Part shown: positions 45,546 through 55,000 of the stretch, in pieces
How positions within the stretch are numbered: position 1 is the first letter of the stretch
How the letters are laid out: each line of letters opens with the position of its first letter
NCBI GenBank assembly: GCA_023411215.1
Contig: JAEYOY010000077.1
Location: 21,903 to 85,902 of the forward strand
DNA from: Bacillota bacterium
GTDB lineage: Bacteria; Bacillota; Clostridia; Lachnospirales; Lachnospiraceae
Reading direction: 5' to 3'
Length of the DNA stretch: 64,000 bases
Program-made: the position numbers and the translations under genes
Notes under the pieces: model-generated
What the model was told of the DNA's origin: nothing
What the model saw: the letters and a program-made list of their open reading frames with translations, nothing else
Databases searched by the model: none

Positions 45546-46208
45546 GTGAAAGAAATTCGAATTCTAGAAATCAAGGAAAGTATATTTGAGGACAATAACA
45601 AGGATGCACAGTGTCTCAGGGAGCAGTTAAAAAGCGAGAATACCTTTTTGCTGAACCTAATGAGTTCTCCGGGAGCGGGAAAGACGACTACCTTGGTCAA
45701 TACGATTAATCGTCTGAAAGACAAACTTAGCATTGCGGTTATGGAGGCAGATATCGATTCGGATGTGGACGCAAGAACAATTTCCGAAACGGGCGTAAAG
45801 GTAATTCAGTTACATACAGGCGGAATGTGCCATTTGGATGCAGATATGACTAGACAGGGACTTAGAGGACTTAATGCAAAGGGGACTGATTTGGTAATAT
45901 TGGAGAATGTAGGGAATCTGGTATGTCCAGCTGAATTTGATACAGGATCAACGAAAAATGCTATGATCCTAAGCGTTCCTGAAGGGGATGATAAGCCGCT
46001 TAAATATCCATTGATGTTCCAGATATCGGACGCTCTGATTATCAACAAAATAGACACCATGGAAGTATTTGACTTTAATTTGGAGCTTTGTGTTGAGAGA
46101 GTCAAGAAATTGAACCCGAATATCGCAATATTCCCGATTTCCGCTAAAACGGGAGAAGGTATGGAAGCGTGGACAGAGTGGTTGTATAGAGAGGTTAAAG
46201 GAGAGTAA
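45546..46208 (+). CDS. hypB: HypB nickel-insertion GTPase
   Basis: The 220-residue protein is a SIMIBI-class GTPase: G1 LMSSPGAGKTTTL, EADIDSDVDARTI, the metal-binding GGMCHLDADM, DLVILENVGNLVCPAEFD and NKIDTMEVF. The start is most likely GTG at 45546 (GGGGAT upstream; gives the usual KEIRILEIKE opening); an ATG 12 bases earlier is too close to its RBS. There is no N-terminal histidine-rich nickel store. HypB with HypA delivers nickel to NiFe hydrogenase or other nickel enzymes. It lies second in this operon, five bases before the flavoprotein gene. Confidence 0.9.
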   Translation: MKEIRILEIKESIFEDNNKDAQCLREQLKSENTFLLNLMSSPGAGKTTTLVNTINRLKDKLSIAVMEADIDSDVDARTISETGVKVIQLHTGGMCHLDADMTRQGLRGLNAKGTDLVILENVGNLVCPAEFDTGSTKNAMILSVPEGDDKPLKYPLMFQISDALIINKIDTMEVFDFNLELCVERVKKLNPNIAIFPISAKTGEGMEAWTEWLYREVKGE

Positions 46209-46212
46209 AACC

Positions 46213-48942
46213 GTGGAGCAAGCAATTACAAAGATGTATTTTCCGGAAGGGTATGAATGTAAGTACAATAAGAAGGTAATGGCGCTGGCAAATATGCTGG
46301 GCAGGAAGGATCCCAAAAAGAACGGATATCAGTGGGATGATCCGGAATATGTTATTTTAGAGGCCGGTGTTGATGATGATATGGCGGAAGTTGGCCTAGC
46401 CATGGGATATTATACCAAGAGAACTGCCAAGGAAATGGCTCAGATCATGGGTAAATCCGAGGAATACTGTCATGAGCAGATGATGAAGCTGGCTGTGTAC
46501 GGTACTTGTTTTGTGAATGTTATCGATGGAGTGGATACCTTCTGGCATGCAGAGAGCTGGATTCCCGGAATCATGGAGATGATTGTTAACAATCTGGAGG
46601 TTGTGGAGAAATATCCGATCGTAGCCTATGCCATGGAGGCATACGGAAGAGTCCGGGGGCCCATGAGTGCAGGTATGTTCCCACCTGGAATCGGTCTGAT
46701 GAGGGTAATTCCCATTGAGACAGCGATTGAAGGAAATAGCCGCAGGGCAAGTTATGAAGAAGTTTCCAAGTATTTGAATGATAATACGATTTTCACCTGT
46801 TCTCCTTGCTCTTGCCGTACCGACAGAGAGGCCATGGGAGAGGGTTGCGGTCATCTGAAAGAAGATATGTGTATCCAGATGGGGCATGCAGCAGAATACT
46901 ATATCCGTACAGGACGCGGTCGTGAAATTACCAGGGACGAAGCCTTTGAAATCATTAAGCGGGCAGAGGAAAACGGTCTTATGCATCAAATTCCTAATAT
47001 TGATGGGTCTGGTAAAACCCATGCTATCTGCAACTGCTGTGGATGCTCTTGTCTGTCCCTTCGTTCCGGAACTATGTATAAGAACGTGGATATGGTACGA
47101 TCTAACTATGTTTCAAAGGTGGATAAGGAAAAATGCGTGGCTTGTGGCCAGTGTGTGGAGAACTGTCCTATGAATGCTATGAAGCTGGGACAGAAGCTTT
47201 GCTCCAAAGAAACTGTTACAGAAAATATTACGACAACCTATACCCCGAGAAATAATGCTTGGACCGAGGAAGACTGGAATATAGATTACCGGACCAACCG
47301 TCAGGAAGTGGTGGATACTGGTACGGCTCCTTGTAAAACCAATTGTCCTGCCCACATTGCGGTACAGGGATACATAAAATTGGCAGCTCAGGGCAAGTAT
47401 AGGGAAGCTCTTGAACTGATTAAAATGGAAAATCCTTTTCCTGCAGTTTGTGGTTATGTTTGCAACAAGCGTTGTGAAGATGCTTGTACCAGAGGAAATT
47501 TGGATGAACCTATCGCTATTGATGATATCAAGCGCTTTATTGCAGATCAGGATTTAAGCAAAGAGACACGGTTTATTCCTAAGAAACGTAATAATTACAG
47601 TGATAAAAAGATTGCCGTTGTAGGATCCGGTCCGGCTGGATTGTCCTGCGCATACTATTTGGCGATCGATGGATATGATGTGACAGTATTTGAAAAAGAA
47701 AAGGTAGTCGGTGGAATGCTTACACTTGGGATTCCCTCTTTCGTTCTCGAGAAAAGAATCGTGGAAGCTGAGATCGATATTTTAAGAGAATTGGGTGTTA
47801 CCTTTAAAACTGGGGTAGAGGTAGGAAAAGATATCACTCTGGATCAGTTAAGAACGGATGGATATGCAGCCTTCTATTTAGCAATCGGAGCTCAGAAGGG
47901 CCGTAAGGTAGGAGTAGAAGGAGAAGACCTTGAAGGCGTGGTTTCCGGAATAGAGTTCCTCTCCCGTGTCAACCAGGATGACAAAGAAACAATTAACGGT
48001 AACGTAGTTGTCATCGGCGGTGGTAATGTGGCTATTGACGTAGCCCGAGTGGCAGTTCGTGCAGGTGGGAAGAAGGTCAGCATGTTCTGTCTGGAAAACA
48101 GAGAACAAATGCCGGCGCTTGACGAAGAGATCCACGTGGCTGAAAGTGAAGACATCACCATCAATAATTCCTGGGGACCTAAGCGTATAATTGGAGAGAA
48201 TGGCAAGGTAACAGGAATCGAATTGATGCGTTGTATCAGTGTTTTTGATGAAAATGGCCGTTTCAGCCCTAAGTATGATGAAAAGAACACGATGATTGTA
48301 GAGGCAGATTATGTTCTGTTAGCGGTAGGTCAGTCTATAGACTGGTGTGGTATTTTGGAGAATAGCCAGGCGGTATTAAATCCGAATAAAACCATCCAGG
48401 TGGAAGAAATAACTTATCAGACGAAGCAGCCAGATGTATTTGCAGGCGGAGATGCGGTGACCGGACCTCGTTTTGCAATCGATGCAATAGCAGCAGGAAA
48501 ACAGGCAGCTATTTCTATTCATCGTTTTGTACAGGTGGGACAGGATTTATTGATTGGTCGAAGTCGTCGCCAGTATATCGAATTAGATAAGAAAGCAGTC
48601 ATAATCGATAGCTATGACACAACGCCCAGACAGAGAGCAGCAATGATTGATGGTAAGGAAGCAAAGAAGACCTTCCGTGACATTCGAACAGCCCTTACCG
48701 AGGAACAGATGAAAAAGGAAACGGAGAGATGTCTTGGCTGTGGTGCAACTGTAGTAGATGAATATATGTGTGTAGGTTGTGGAATGTGTGCCACGAAGTG
48801 TAAGTTTGATGCCATCACCCTGGAACGTGTTTATAACGGTGAAGGTGTAGAATTCCAAGGCATAAAAAAGGCAATTGTACCTCATGTAATCAAGCGTAAA
48901 ATAAAGATTACCGCCAAAAAAGTACTTGGAGGGAAAAGATAA
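46213..48942 (+). CDS. Fe-S flavoprotein oxidoreductase, GltD-like
   Basis: The 909-residue protein starts with GTG after AAAGGAGAG. Residues 1-300 form a cysteine-rich domain (CSPCSCRTDREAMGEGCGH, ICNCCGCSC), then a ferredoxin-type CVACGQCVENCP. Next is a DPYD/GltD-like Fe-S region (CKTNCPAHIAVQGY, CGYVCNKRCEDACTRG), an FAD site (VVGSGPAGLSCAYYLA), an NAD(P)H site (VVIGGGNVAIDVARVA) and a C-terminal 4Fe-4S pair (CLGCGATVVDEYMC and CVGCGMCATKC). It could move electrons between NAD(P)H and a low-potential carrier. Placed between hypB and hypA, it may need nickel in its partner or be the partner itself. The reaction is unknown. Confidence 0.8.
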   Translation: MEQAITKMYFPEGYECKYNKKVMALANMLGRKDPKKNGYQWDDPEYVILEAGVDDDMAEVGLAMGYYTKRTAKEMAQIMGKSEEYCHEQMMKLAVYGTCFVNVIDGVDTFWHAESWIPGIMEMIVNNLEVVEKYPIVAYAMEAYGRVRGPMSAGMFPPGIGLMRVIPIETAIEGNSRRASYEEVSKYLNDNTIFTCSPCSCRTDREAMGEGCGHLKEDMCIQMGHAAEYYIRTGRGREITRDEAFEIIKRAEENGLMHQIPNIDGSGKTHAICNCCGCSCLSLRSGTMYKNVDMVRSNYVSKVDKEKCVACGQCVENCPMNAMKLGQKLCSKETVTENITTTYTPRNNAWTEEDWNIDYRTNRQEVVDTGTAPCKTNCPAHIAVQGYIKLAAQGKYREALELIKMENPFPAVCGYVCNKRCEDACTRGNLDEPIAIDDIKRFIADQDLSKETRFIPKKRNNYSDKKIAVVGSGPAGLSCAYYLAIDGYDVTVFEKEKVVGGMLTLGIPSFVLEKRIVEAEIDILRELGVTFKTGVEVGKDITLDQLRTDGYAAFYLAIGAQKGRKVGVEGEDLEGVVSGIEFLSRVNQDDKETINGNVVVIGGGNVAIDVARVAVRAGGKKVSMFCLENREQMPALDEEIHVAESEDITINNSWGPKRIIGENGKVTGIELMRCISVFDENGRFSPKYDEKNTMIVEADYVLLAVGQSIDWCGILENSQAVLNPNKTIQVEEITYQTKQPDVFAGGDAVTGPRFAIDAIAAGKQAAISIHRFVQVGQDLLIGRSRRQYIELDKKAVIIDSYDTTPRQRAAMIDGKEAKKTFRDIRTALTEEQMKKETERCLGCGATVVDEYMCVGCGMCATKCKFDAITLERVYNGEGVEFQGIKKAIVPHVIKRKIKITAKKVLGGKR

Positions 48943-48945
48943 GCG

Positions 48946-49287
48946 ATGCACGAACTAGGTATCATGTATCATATTGTTGAACGGGTGCTCGGAGTGGTGG
49001 AAACAAATCGGCTCTCAGAGGTGGAGGCCATTGTCCTGCAAGTAGGAGAATTGTCTTCAGTGGTTCCGAGGTATCTTCATGCCTGTTTCCCAGCTGCAGT
49101 AGATGGTACCGTGCTTGAAAGCACCAAATTAGAAATAGAAATACTCACGGCCAATGGAATATGTAAGGGTTGTGGGAAAGTATATCCATTACTGGAACAC
49201 GCAAGAGTATGCCCGGAATGTAAGGGTGAAGAATTTGAGATGATCAGTGGCGGAGAATTTTACCTAAAAGAAATCAGGGCGTTATGA
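48946..49287 (+). CDS. hypA: HypA nickel chaperone
   Basis: The 113-residue protein begins MHELGIMY, with His2 as the nickel ligand, and carries the zinc site CKGCGKVYP and CPECKGEEF. This is HypA/HybF, which hands nickel to the target enzyme with HypB. It starts four bases after the flavoprotein stop and ends the operon. No hypC, hypD, hypE, hypF or hydrogenase subunits are present in the window, so the pair may serve another nickel protein or a hydrogenase encoded elsewhere. Confidence 0.92.
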   Translation: MHELGIMYHIVERVLGVVETNRLSEVEAIVLQVGELSSVVPRYLHACFPAAVDGTVLESTKLEIEILTANGICKGCGKVYPLLEHARVCPECKGEEFEMISGGEFYLKEIRAL

Positions 49288-49304
49288 GCTAGATGAAAAG
49301 ATAG

Positions 49305-49341
49305 AAAGGGTCTCGGGTTATATTTTAACCGAGGCCCTTTT
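49305..49341 (+). terminator. Terminator after hypA
   Basis: AAAGGGTCTCGGGTTA pairs with TTAACCGAGGCCCTTT around TATT, followed by T. One internal mismatch. It closes the hyp operon. Confidence 0.85.
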
Positions 49342-49484
49342 ATTCATGACAAGTGAATTGATTTTTTGCTACTAAAAAGCCCAGCTTGTGGAGCGGTTTT
49401 TTTGCAAAGTAACGAGATACAAAGATTTTCAAAGATTAAAACAGAATAAATGTGGTAAAACAAAAAATAAACCAAGAACTTATA

Positions 49485-49525
49485 TTGACATGTCTATTGG
49501 AAATACATATAATGTAATTATTACA
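49485..49525 (+). promoter_or_regulatory. Promoter and palindromic operator for deoR
   Basis: TTGACA (49485-49490) and TATAAT (49508-49513) are consensus boxes at 17-base spacing. Overlapping the end of the -10 is TGTAAT-T-ATTACA (49513-49525), a perfect palindrome well placed as a repressor site. It is 150 bases before the DeoR gene. Confidence 0.8.
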
Positions 49526-49671
49526 AAACTAGAAAAAAATCACATTATTTTTGGATAAAATGACTAAATAGAAAAATGTTTTGAGATTATTGTATATAAA
49601 TTGATTTTATTTAGGGATTTGAGTGATGTTTGATATATTACAATAAAAAAAATGAAATGCGGAGAATAACA

Positions 49672-50445
49672 ATGCTTGCCATTGAAAGAGAAGAGTATAT
49701 TTTAAATAGCCTTAAAAAGAATAAAATAGCACAGGTTTCCGATTTGAGTAAAGAAATGGGCGTCACAGAAGAAACCATAAGACGAGACTTGGAAAAACTG
49801 GAGAAGCAGAGCATTATTCAAAGAGTCCACGGTGGAGCATATTTAAAAGAAGGATTTGGAAATGAGACTCCTTTGACGGTAAGGGAAAAAGTTTTTAAAA
49901 AAGAAAAGGAAAAGTTGGCCAGATATTGTATCAAGGAAATTAATGAAAAGGAATCAATATTTCTCGACTGTAGTTCTACGGCTTTATATCTGGCGAAAGA
50001 GATACGTTTATCACAGAAAAAAATCATAGTTATAACAAACTCAATATCCGTTGCCAAGGAACTGGATTTAAGCTCTCAGGTTAGACTAATTATGTTAGGC
50101 GGAGAGCGAGATTTGGATAGAAATGCCTGCCATGGTGAAGTGACAGTGAAAATGATGCAACAATATTATGTCGATAAGGCTTTCATCAGTGGAGCAGGGA
50201 TTAGTCTGGAGGCTGGATTAACAGATTATACGCAGGAAGAAGCAGCCGTTCGACAAGCCGCTATTAGTCGTGCCAAAAGAACGTATTTTATGGCTGATAT
50301 AACGAAAATAGGTCGTTATGCGGTTAATATTTATGGAAGTCTGGAACAGCTATATGCCCTTGTAGTTAATACATCAATTACATCTAAAGACGAAGCATTA
50401 GAAAAGAAGCTCAATGATTTCAATGTTCGAGTAATTATCGCCTAA
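49672..50445 (+). CDS. DeoR/GlpR family regulator
   Basis: The 257-residue protein starts at the ATG after CGGAG. The N-terminal helix-turn-helix reads IAQVSDLSKEMGVTEETIRR then DLEKLEKQ, with VHGGAY after it. The C-terminal DeoR sensor domain has SIFLDCSSTALYLAKEI and binds phosphorylated sugars. It stands first in the nucleoside salvage unit and probably represses it until a sugar phosphate such as deoxyribulose- or methylthioribose-phosphate builds up. The ligand is inferred from the pathway. Confidence 0.88.
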   Translation: MLAIEREEYILNSLKKNKIAQVSDLSKEMGVTEETIRRDLEKLEKQSIIQRVHGGAYLKEGFGNETPLTVREKVFKKEKEKLARYCIKEINEKESIFLDCSSTALYLAKEIRLSQKKIIVITNSISVAKELDLSSQVRLIMLGGERDLDRNACHGEVTVKMMQQYYVDKAFISGAGISLEAGLTDYTQEEAAVRQAAISRAKRTYFMADITKIGRYAVNIYGSLEQLYALVVNTSITSKDEALEKKLNDFNVRVIIA

Positions 50446-50528
50446 TTAGCACAGGATTTCAATCACTAAAATATTTATCTATTGATAAGCATTGGTATAA
50501 TTCATAAACAAGAAGGAGAATAGACACG

Positions 50529-51374
50529 ATGAATCAAGGATATGAAAAATTGTTAAATTGTTATAAAAGTTTTCAGGATAAAATTGATTTCAAACCGGAT
50601 GTAGCACTGATTCTCGGTTCAGGATTAGGTGATTATGCAGATACCATTGATATAAAATTTACTCTAGATTATAACGAAATCGAAGGGTTTCCGGTTTCAA
50701 CGGTAAAAGGGCACAAAGGAAGATTTGTATTTGGATATGTGGGTGAAGTACCAGTAGTAATTATGCAGGGGCGTGTGCATTATTATGAAGGCTATTCGAT
50801 GTCCGATGTTGTACTTCCAACCAGACTCATGAAGATGATGGGAGCAAAGGTTCTCTTTTTAACAAATGCAGCAGGTGGTGTGAACTATGATTACATAAGC
50901 GGAGACTTTATGATGATCAAAGACCATATTACTAATTTTGTACCCTCGCCTTTGATTGGTGAGAATATGGATGATCTAGGTGTACGCTTCCCGGATATGA
51001 GTCATGTCTATAATCCAAAGCTTCAGGAAGTGATCCGTAAATCAGCAAAAGCACTGAATATGCCCTTAAAGGAAGGTATTTATCTGCAGTTTACAGGTCC
51101 TAACTTTGAGACTCCTCAGGAGATTAAGATGGCCAGAATATTAGGAGCAGACGCGGTAGGTATGAGTACTGCCTGTGAGGCGATGGTGGCAAATCATATG
51201 GGTATGAGAATTTGTGGAATATCCTGTATAACCAATCAAGGTGCAGGTATGAGTGCAAATCCGCTGACTCATGCGGAGGTTCAGGAAACTGCTGACAGAG
51301 TGGCACCATTGTTTAAGAGTCTGATTACGGAGACAATCAGGAATATTGGAAGGATGCTTTCCGGAGAACAGTAA
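50529..51374 (+). CDS. punA: Purine nucleoside phosphorylase
   Basis: The 281-residue enzyme is a trimeric PNP/MTAP family member: VALILGSGLGDYAD, GHKGRFVFGYVG, TNAAGGVNYDYISGDFMMI, LQFTGPNFETPQEIKMARIL and VGMSTACEAMVANHMGM. It splits purine nucleosides with phosphate to a base and a pentose-1-phosphate. The MSTACEA segment (usually MSTVPEV) belongs to the base/sugar pocket and may widen specificity to 5'-modified nucleosides such as 5'-deoxyinosine or methylthioinosine; that is inference. Good RBS (AGAAGGAG). It starts the enzyme genes of the salvage unit. Confidence 0.9.
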   Translation: MNQGYEKLLNCYKSFQDKIDFKPDVALILGSGLGDYADTIDIKFTLDYNEIEGFPVSTVKGHKGRFVFGYVGEVPVVIMQGRVHYYEGYSMSDVVLPTRLMKMMGAKVLFLTNAAGGVNYDYISGDFMMIKDHITNFVPSPLIGENMDDLGVRFPDMSHVYNPKLQEVIRKSAKALNMPLKEGIYLQFTGPNFETPQEIKMARILGADAVGMSTACEAMVANHMGMRICGISCITNQGAGMSANPLTHAEVQETADRVAPLFKSLITETIRNIGRMLSGEQ

Positions 51375-51510
51375 ATAGTCATATCCTGACTCAGGCTATA
51401 GGTTATATGGAAATTATGAATTAGAATCATTAATAGGTAAGAAGGAATGTTATAGCGCGGCAGTCTATTAATAAAGTGTAAAGCGACTAGATAGCTAATA
51501 AGGAGCAATT

Positions 51511-52443
51511 ATGAAGGCTTTATATTATGATGGGACACTTAAATATACGGAAGATTATACAAAACCGATGATTGGACCACAGGAATCTCTGGTGAAGGTT
51601 CTGATTAGCTCTATCTGTAATACAGATAAGGAGATATTGTCAGGTTATCGCCCGGATTTTAAGGGAATCCTAGGACACGAGTTCGTAGGAGAAGTAGTAG
51701 AATCAGGTGATATCAGTCTCATAGGGGAGCGGGTGGTTTGTGAGATTAATGAAAATTGCGGTGAATGTATCTACTGTAAGACCGGAAGACCCTCTCACTG
51801 TACTGTCAGGAAGGTAATAGGAATATCCGGCAAAGATGGATGCTTTGCAGAATATCTGGCAGTTCGTACGGATATGCTGCACCTGGTACCCAAAGAGGTA
51901 CCCTCTGAAGTGGCTGTTTTTACGGAGCCCTTGGCAGCTGCTCTTGAGGTATTAGATCAGGTTCATATACAACCCTCCACCAGTGTTGCAGTGATTGGGG
52001 ACGGAAGGCTGGCGTTTATGATCGCTCAGGTGGTTTCCCTTACGGGGGCTAGTCTGACTATCGTTGGAAGACATGAGGAAAAGCTGGCAATGTTTGAACC
52101 GTTCGCTAAGGTAACTACGAATACGGAAGAGACCTTTGAAATAGTAATTGATGCTTCCGGTTCGCCGTCCGGTCTGCTAAGTGCACAAAAGTTAGTTCGT
52201 AAAAAAGGAACGATTGTTATTAAGAGTACCTATGCAGGCAACATAGATATTAATATGAGTGATTTTGTGGTAAATGAGATAACAATCAAAGGTAGTCGAT
52301 GCGGCCCGTTTGCACCTGCACTTAAGCTCTTGCAAGGCAGGTTGATTCGTTTTCCGGATATTGAGCTGTATGATTTAAAGGATTATGAGAAAGCGTTCCA
52401 GTCTCGTTCGTTTAAGGCTGGTTTTCAAATTGGCACCTGGTAA
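51511..52443 (+). CDS. Zinc-dependent medium-chain alcohol dehydrogenase
   Basis: The 310-residue enzyme has the catalytic-zinc residues in SICNTDKEIL and ILGHEFVGEVVE and the structural-zinc set CGECIYCKTGRPSHC, then a Rossmann domain (VAVIGDGRLAFMIAQVVSL). It is shorter than most of the family (about 340-350). It follows AAGGAG at good spacing. In this operon it could reduce the aldehyde made by the aldolase (acetaldehyde, methylthioacetaldehyde or glycolaldehyde) to the alcohol, as alcohol dehydrogenases do in the DHAP shunt. That link is inferred from context. Confidence 0.85.
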   Translation: MKALYYDGTLKYTEDYTKPMIGPQESLVKVLISSICNTDKEILSGYRPDFKGILGHEFVGEVVESGDISLIGERVVCEINENCGECIYCKTGRPSHCTVRKVIGISGKDGCFAEYLAVRTDMLHLVPKEVPSEVAVFTEPLAAALEVLDQVHIQPSTSVAVIGDGRLAFMIAQVVSLTGASLTIVGRHEEKLAMFEPFAKVTTNTEETFEIVIDASGSPSGLLSAQKLVRKKGTIVIKSTYAGNIDINMSDFVVNEITIKGSRCGPFAPALKLLQGRLIRFPDIELYDLKDYEKAFQSRSFKAGFQIGTW

Positions 52444-52543
52444 AAGCAAGTGATAAATGTTAGTAATAAAGAGAAGCAGAATAGCAGGTAAGCAGACAAG
52501 CAGATACATCGTAAAACTAGTTTCACTGGGAGGAATACAGGAC

Positions 52544-53611
52544 ATGGATCTAATCAAAGAAGTTACGCACATTGACAACATTAAGTTAAGCGATGATGAA
52601 AAACGGGTAATAATCATTGATCAAACTAAGTTACCGAATATAGCAGAATATATATCAATCGGCAGCGTAGATGATCTATATGATGCGATATTCCACCTGA
52701 GGGTAAGAGGAGCACCGGCCATTGGCATCTGTGCAGGCTATGGCATGTACATACTGGCACAGCAGATACAAAAGGATAGCTATGAGTTATTCTATGAAGA
52801 GTTTGTAAAGATTAAGGATTACATCAATTCATCAAGGCCAACCGCTGTAAATTTAAGCTGGGCATTAAATCGCATGGATCAGGTAGTTGTTGAAAATAAA
52901 GATAAATCGGTAGCTGAAATCATTGCGCTATTAGGAGTGGAATGCAAAAATATCCATGAAGAAGATATTAAGATGTGTACTGCTATCTCTGAAGCAGGTC
53001 TTACTTTAATCAAAGATGGCGATGGAATACTTACACACTGTAATGCAGGTCCACTGGCGACTTCCCGTTATGGAACTGCACTGGGTCCATTGTTCTTAGG
53101 GAAAGAACGAGGAATGAGTTTTAAAGTATTTGCCGATGAGACAAGACCCTTGCTACAGGGAGCTAGACTGACTTCCTATGAATTGCAAAAGGGTGGAATT
53201 GATGTCACACTCATTTGTGATAATATGGCAAGCTTGGTTATGAAAAACGGATGGATACAGGCATGCTTTGTTGGATGTGACAGGATTGCAGCGAATGGTG
53301 ATACAGCGAATAAGATCGGGACAAGCGGTGTTGCTATCTTAGCGAAACACTACGGTATCCCATTTTATGTTTTGGGTCCAACCTCTACCATTGATTTGAA
53401 CTGTAAGACTGGGGATGATATTGAAATAGAATTACGTGATTCAAAGGAAATCAAAGAAAAATTCTACAAGGAATCAATGGCATTAGAAGAAGTTAAATGC
53501 TATAATCCGGCATTTGATGTAACGGACCATAACTTGATTACTGCAATAGTGACGGAAAAAGGTATCTGCTATGCACCTTTTGAGGAAAGCATTCGGGCAC
53601 TTTTTAATTAA
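52544..53611 (+). CDS. mtnA: MtnA-type methylthioribose-1-phosphate isomerase
   Basis: The 355-residue enzyme starts at the ATG after GGGAGGA; the frame runs further upstream without RBS. Family motifs are present: FHLRVRGAPAIGICAGYGM, ILTHCNAGPLATSRYGTALG and TLICDNMASLVMKNGWIQ, with the catalytic Asp in VGCDRIAANGDTANKIGT. It converts 5-methylthioribose-1-phosphate (or 5-deoxyribose-1-phosphate) to the ribulose-1-phosphate. Since no downstream MtnB/MtnC-type genes follow but a class II aldolase does, it probably feeds an aldol split rather than the full methionine salvage pathway. Confidence 0.88.
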   Translation: MDLIKEVTHIDNIKLSDDEKRVIIIDQTKLPNIAEYISIGSVDDLYDAIFHLRVRGAPAIGICAGYGMYILAQQIQKDSYELFYEEFVKIKDYINSSRPTAVNLSWALNRMDQVVVENKDKSVAEIIALLGVECKNIHEEDIKMCTAISEAGLTLIKDGDGILTHCNAGPLATSRYGTALGPLFLGKERGMSFKVFADETRPLLQGARLTSYELQKGGIDVTLICDNMASLVMKNGWIQACFVGCDRIAANGDTANKIGTSGVAILAKHYGIPFYVLGPTSTIDLNCKTGDDIEIELRDSKEIKEKFYKESMALEEVKCYNPAFDVTDHNLITAIVTEKGICYAPFEESIRALFN

Positions 53612-53638
53612 TAATCAAAGGATTGAACAGGAAAAACA

Positions 53639-53667
53639 GCGATACCTTCGTTTACCGAGGATATCGC
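53639..53667 (+). promoter_or_regulatory. Intergenic hairpin before bmp gene
   Basis: GCGATA pairs with TATCGC around an inner CTTCG/CGAGG segment, with no T tract. It sits ten bases before the AAGGAGG of the lipoprotein gene, so it may set mRNA stability or partial read-through between mtnA and the transporter genes. Confidence 0.45.
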
Positions 53668-53689
53668 ATGATTATAAGGAGGATATTTT

Positions 53690-54889
53690 ATGAAATTAAA
53701 AAAAGGTTTAGTAGTAGGTTTGGTTAGTGTTACTATGCTGATGGGAATGTTAGGTGGTTGCGCAAAAAAGAATGACATCAGTGAGACGAATGTACCGGTA
53801 ACTCAGGCTCCGGAAGCAAAAGAAGAGACACCGGCAGCAGAACCTGCCGAGGCTGGTTTGAAAATTGCAATTGTAACTAGTCCATCCGGTGTGGATGATG
53901 GCTCCTTCAACGAGGATAATTATAACGGTATATTGAAATTTATTGAAACGAATTCGACGGCCAGCGTAAAAGCGGTAAAAGAACCGACCGGTGATCCGAC
54001 TGCAGCTGTTCAGGCCGTAGCTGATATCATTGCAGATTATGATGTAATCGTTACACCAGGCTTCCAATTTGCGAATGTATCTTCCATTGCACTTGAGAAC
54101 CTAACGAAGAAATTTATCCTAATCGACACAAATCCTAATGCCCAAGGTGATCAGGAAGCTTTTGATAACGTTTATGCTATGACCTTTGCAGAAGAAGAAA
54201 GTGGTTTCTTCGCAGGTATGGCAGCAGCCTTAGAAACAAAAACAAATAAAGTCGCTGTTGTAAACGGTATCGCTTATCCCTCCAATGTTAACTATCAGTT
54301 TGGATTTGAATCCGGTGTGAATTATGTCAATGCTATGTATAGCAAAACGGTTGAATTTGTTGAATTATCTTCTTATGCAGGTACCGATGTAACCGGTGCT
54401 AATGTTGGTGGTAACTATGCAGGTTCTTTTGCAGATGAAGCAACCGGTAAGGTGTTAGGCAACGCTCTGATTGCGGAAGGCTGTGATATTATTTTTGTTG
54501 CAGCAGGTGGCACAGGTAATGGAGTATTTACCGCTGCAAAAGAAGCATCCACTGATGTAAAAGTGATCGGTTGTGACGTTGATCAGTATGATGATGGTGT
54601 AAACGGTGACAAGAATGTTATTCTTACCTCTGTATTAAAGAACATGAGTATTAACGTAGAAAGGTCCTTAAATGCAGTAAAGGATGGCACTTTTAAGGGT
54701 GAAAACGTTGTATTAAAAGCAGACACTGATTCTACAGGATTTGTAAGCGCAGAAGGACGTCATCAATTATCTGCGGACTCTTTATCAAAAATGAACGAGG
54801 CATACGAGCTGTTAAAAGCAGGTAAAATTGTTCCGGCTGCAAACTTTAATGGAATTGCTTCCGATTCATTCCCAGGTTTACCGGAATAA
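53690..54889 (+). CDS. BMP-family nucleoside-binding lipoprotein
   Basis: The 399-residue protein has a lipoprotein signal peptide (SVTMLMGMLGGC, Cys24), an acidic A/P/E linker and a PnrA/BmpA-type periplasmic-binding domain: IAIVTSPSGVDDGSFNEDNY, the FAEEESGFFAGMAAAL segment and VIGCDVDQYDDGVN. This family binds purine nucleosides. It supplies the ABC transporter encoded downstream. RBS AAGGAGG. It is followed by a terminator, so high levels of binding protein relative to transporter are expected. Confidence 0.9.
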   Translation: MKLKKGLVVGLVSVTMLMGMLGGCAKKNDISETNVPVTQAPEAKEETPAAEPAEAGLKIAIVTSPSGVDDGSFNEDNYNGILKFIETNSTASVKAVKEPTGDPTAAVQAVADIIADYDVIVTPGFQFANVSSIALENLTKKFILIDTNPNAQGDQEAFDNVYAMTFAEEESGFFAGMAAALETKTNKVAVVNGIAYPSNVNYQFGFESGVNYVNAMYSKTVEFVELSSYAGTDVTGANVGGNYAGSFADEATGKVLGNALIAEGCDIIFVAAGGTGNGVFTAAKEASTDVKVIGCDVDQYDDGVNGDKNVILTSVLKNMSINVERSLNAVKDGTFKGENVVLKADTDSTGFVSAEGRHQLSADSLSKMNEAYELLKAGKIVPAANFNGIASDSFPGLPE

Positions 54890-54931
54890 GGAAAACGTAT
54901 AAAAGAATGAATTGAGTACGTTCAGACTACG

Positions 54932-54984
54932 AAGTTTATCACTTTCTATTGTGGAAGTACTATGGGAAGTGATAAACTTTTTTT
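54932..54984 (+). terminator. Terminator after lipoprotein gene
   Basis: AAGTTTATCACTT (54932-54944) pairs exactly with AAGTGATAAACTT (54967-54979), followed by T. A partial stop here would favour the binding protein over the transporter. Confidence 0.8.
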
Positions 54985-55000
54985 ATATAGATGAGAGTAT

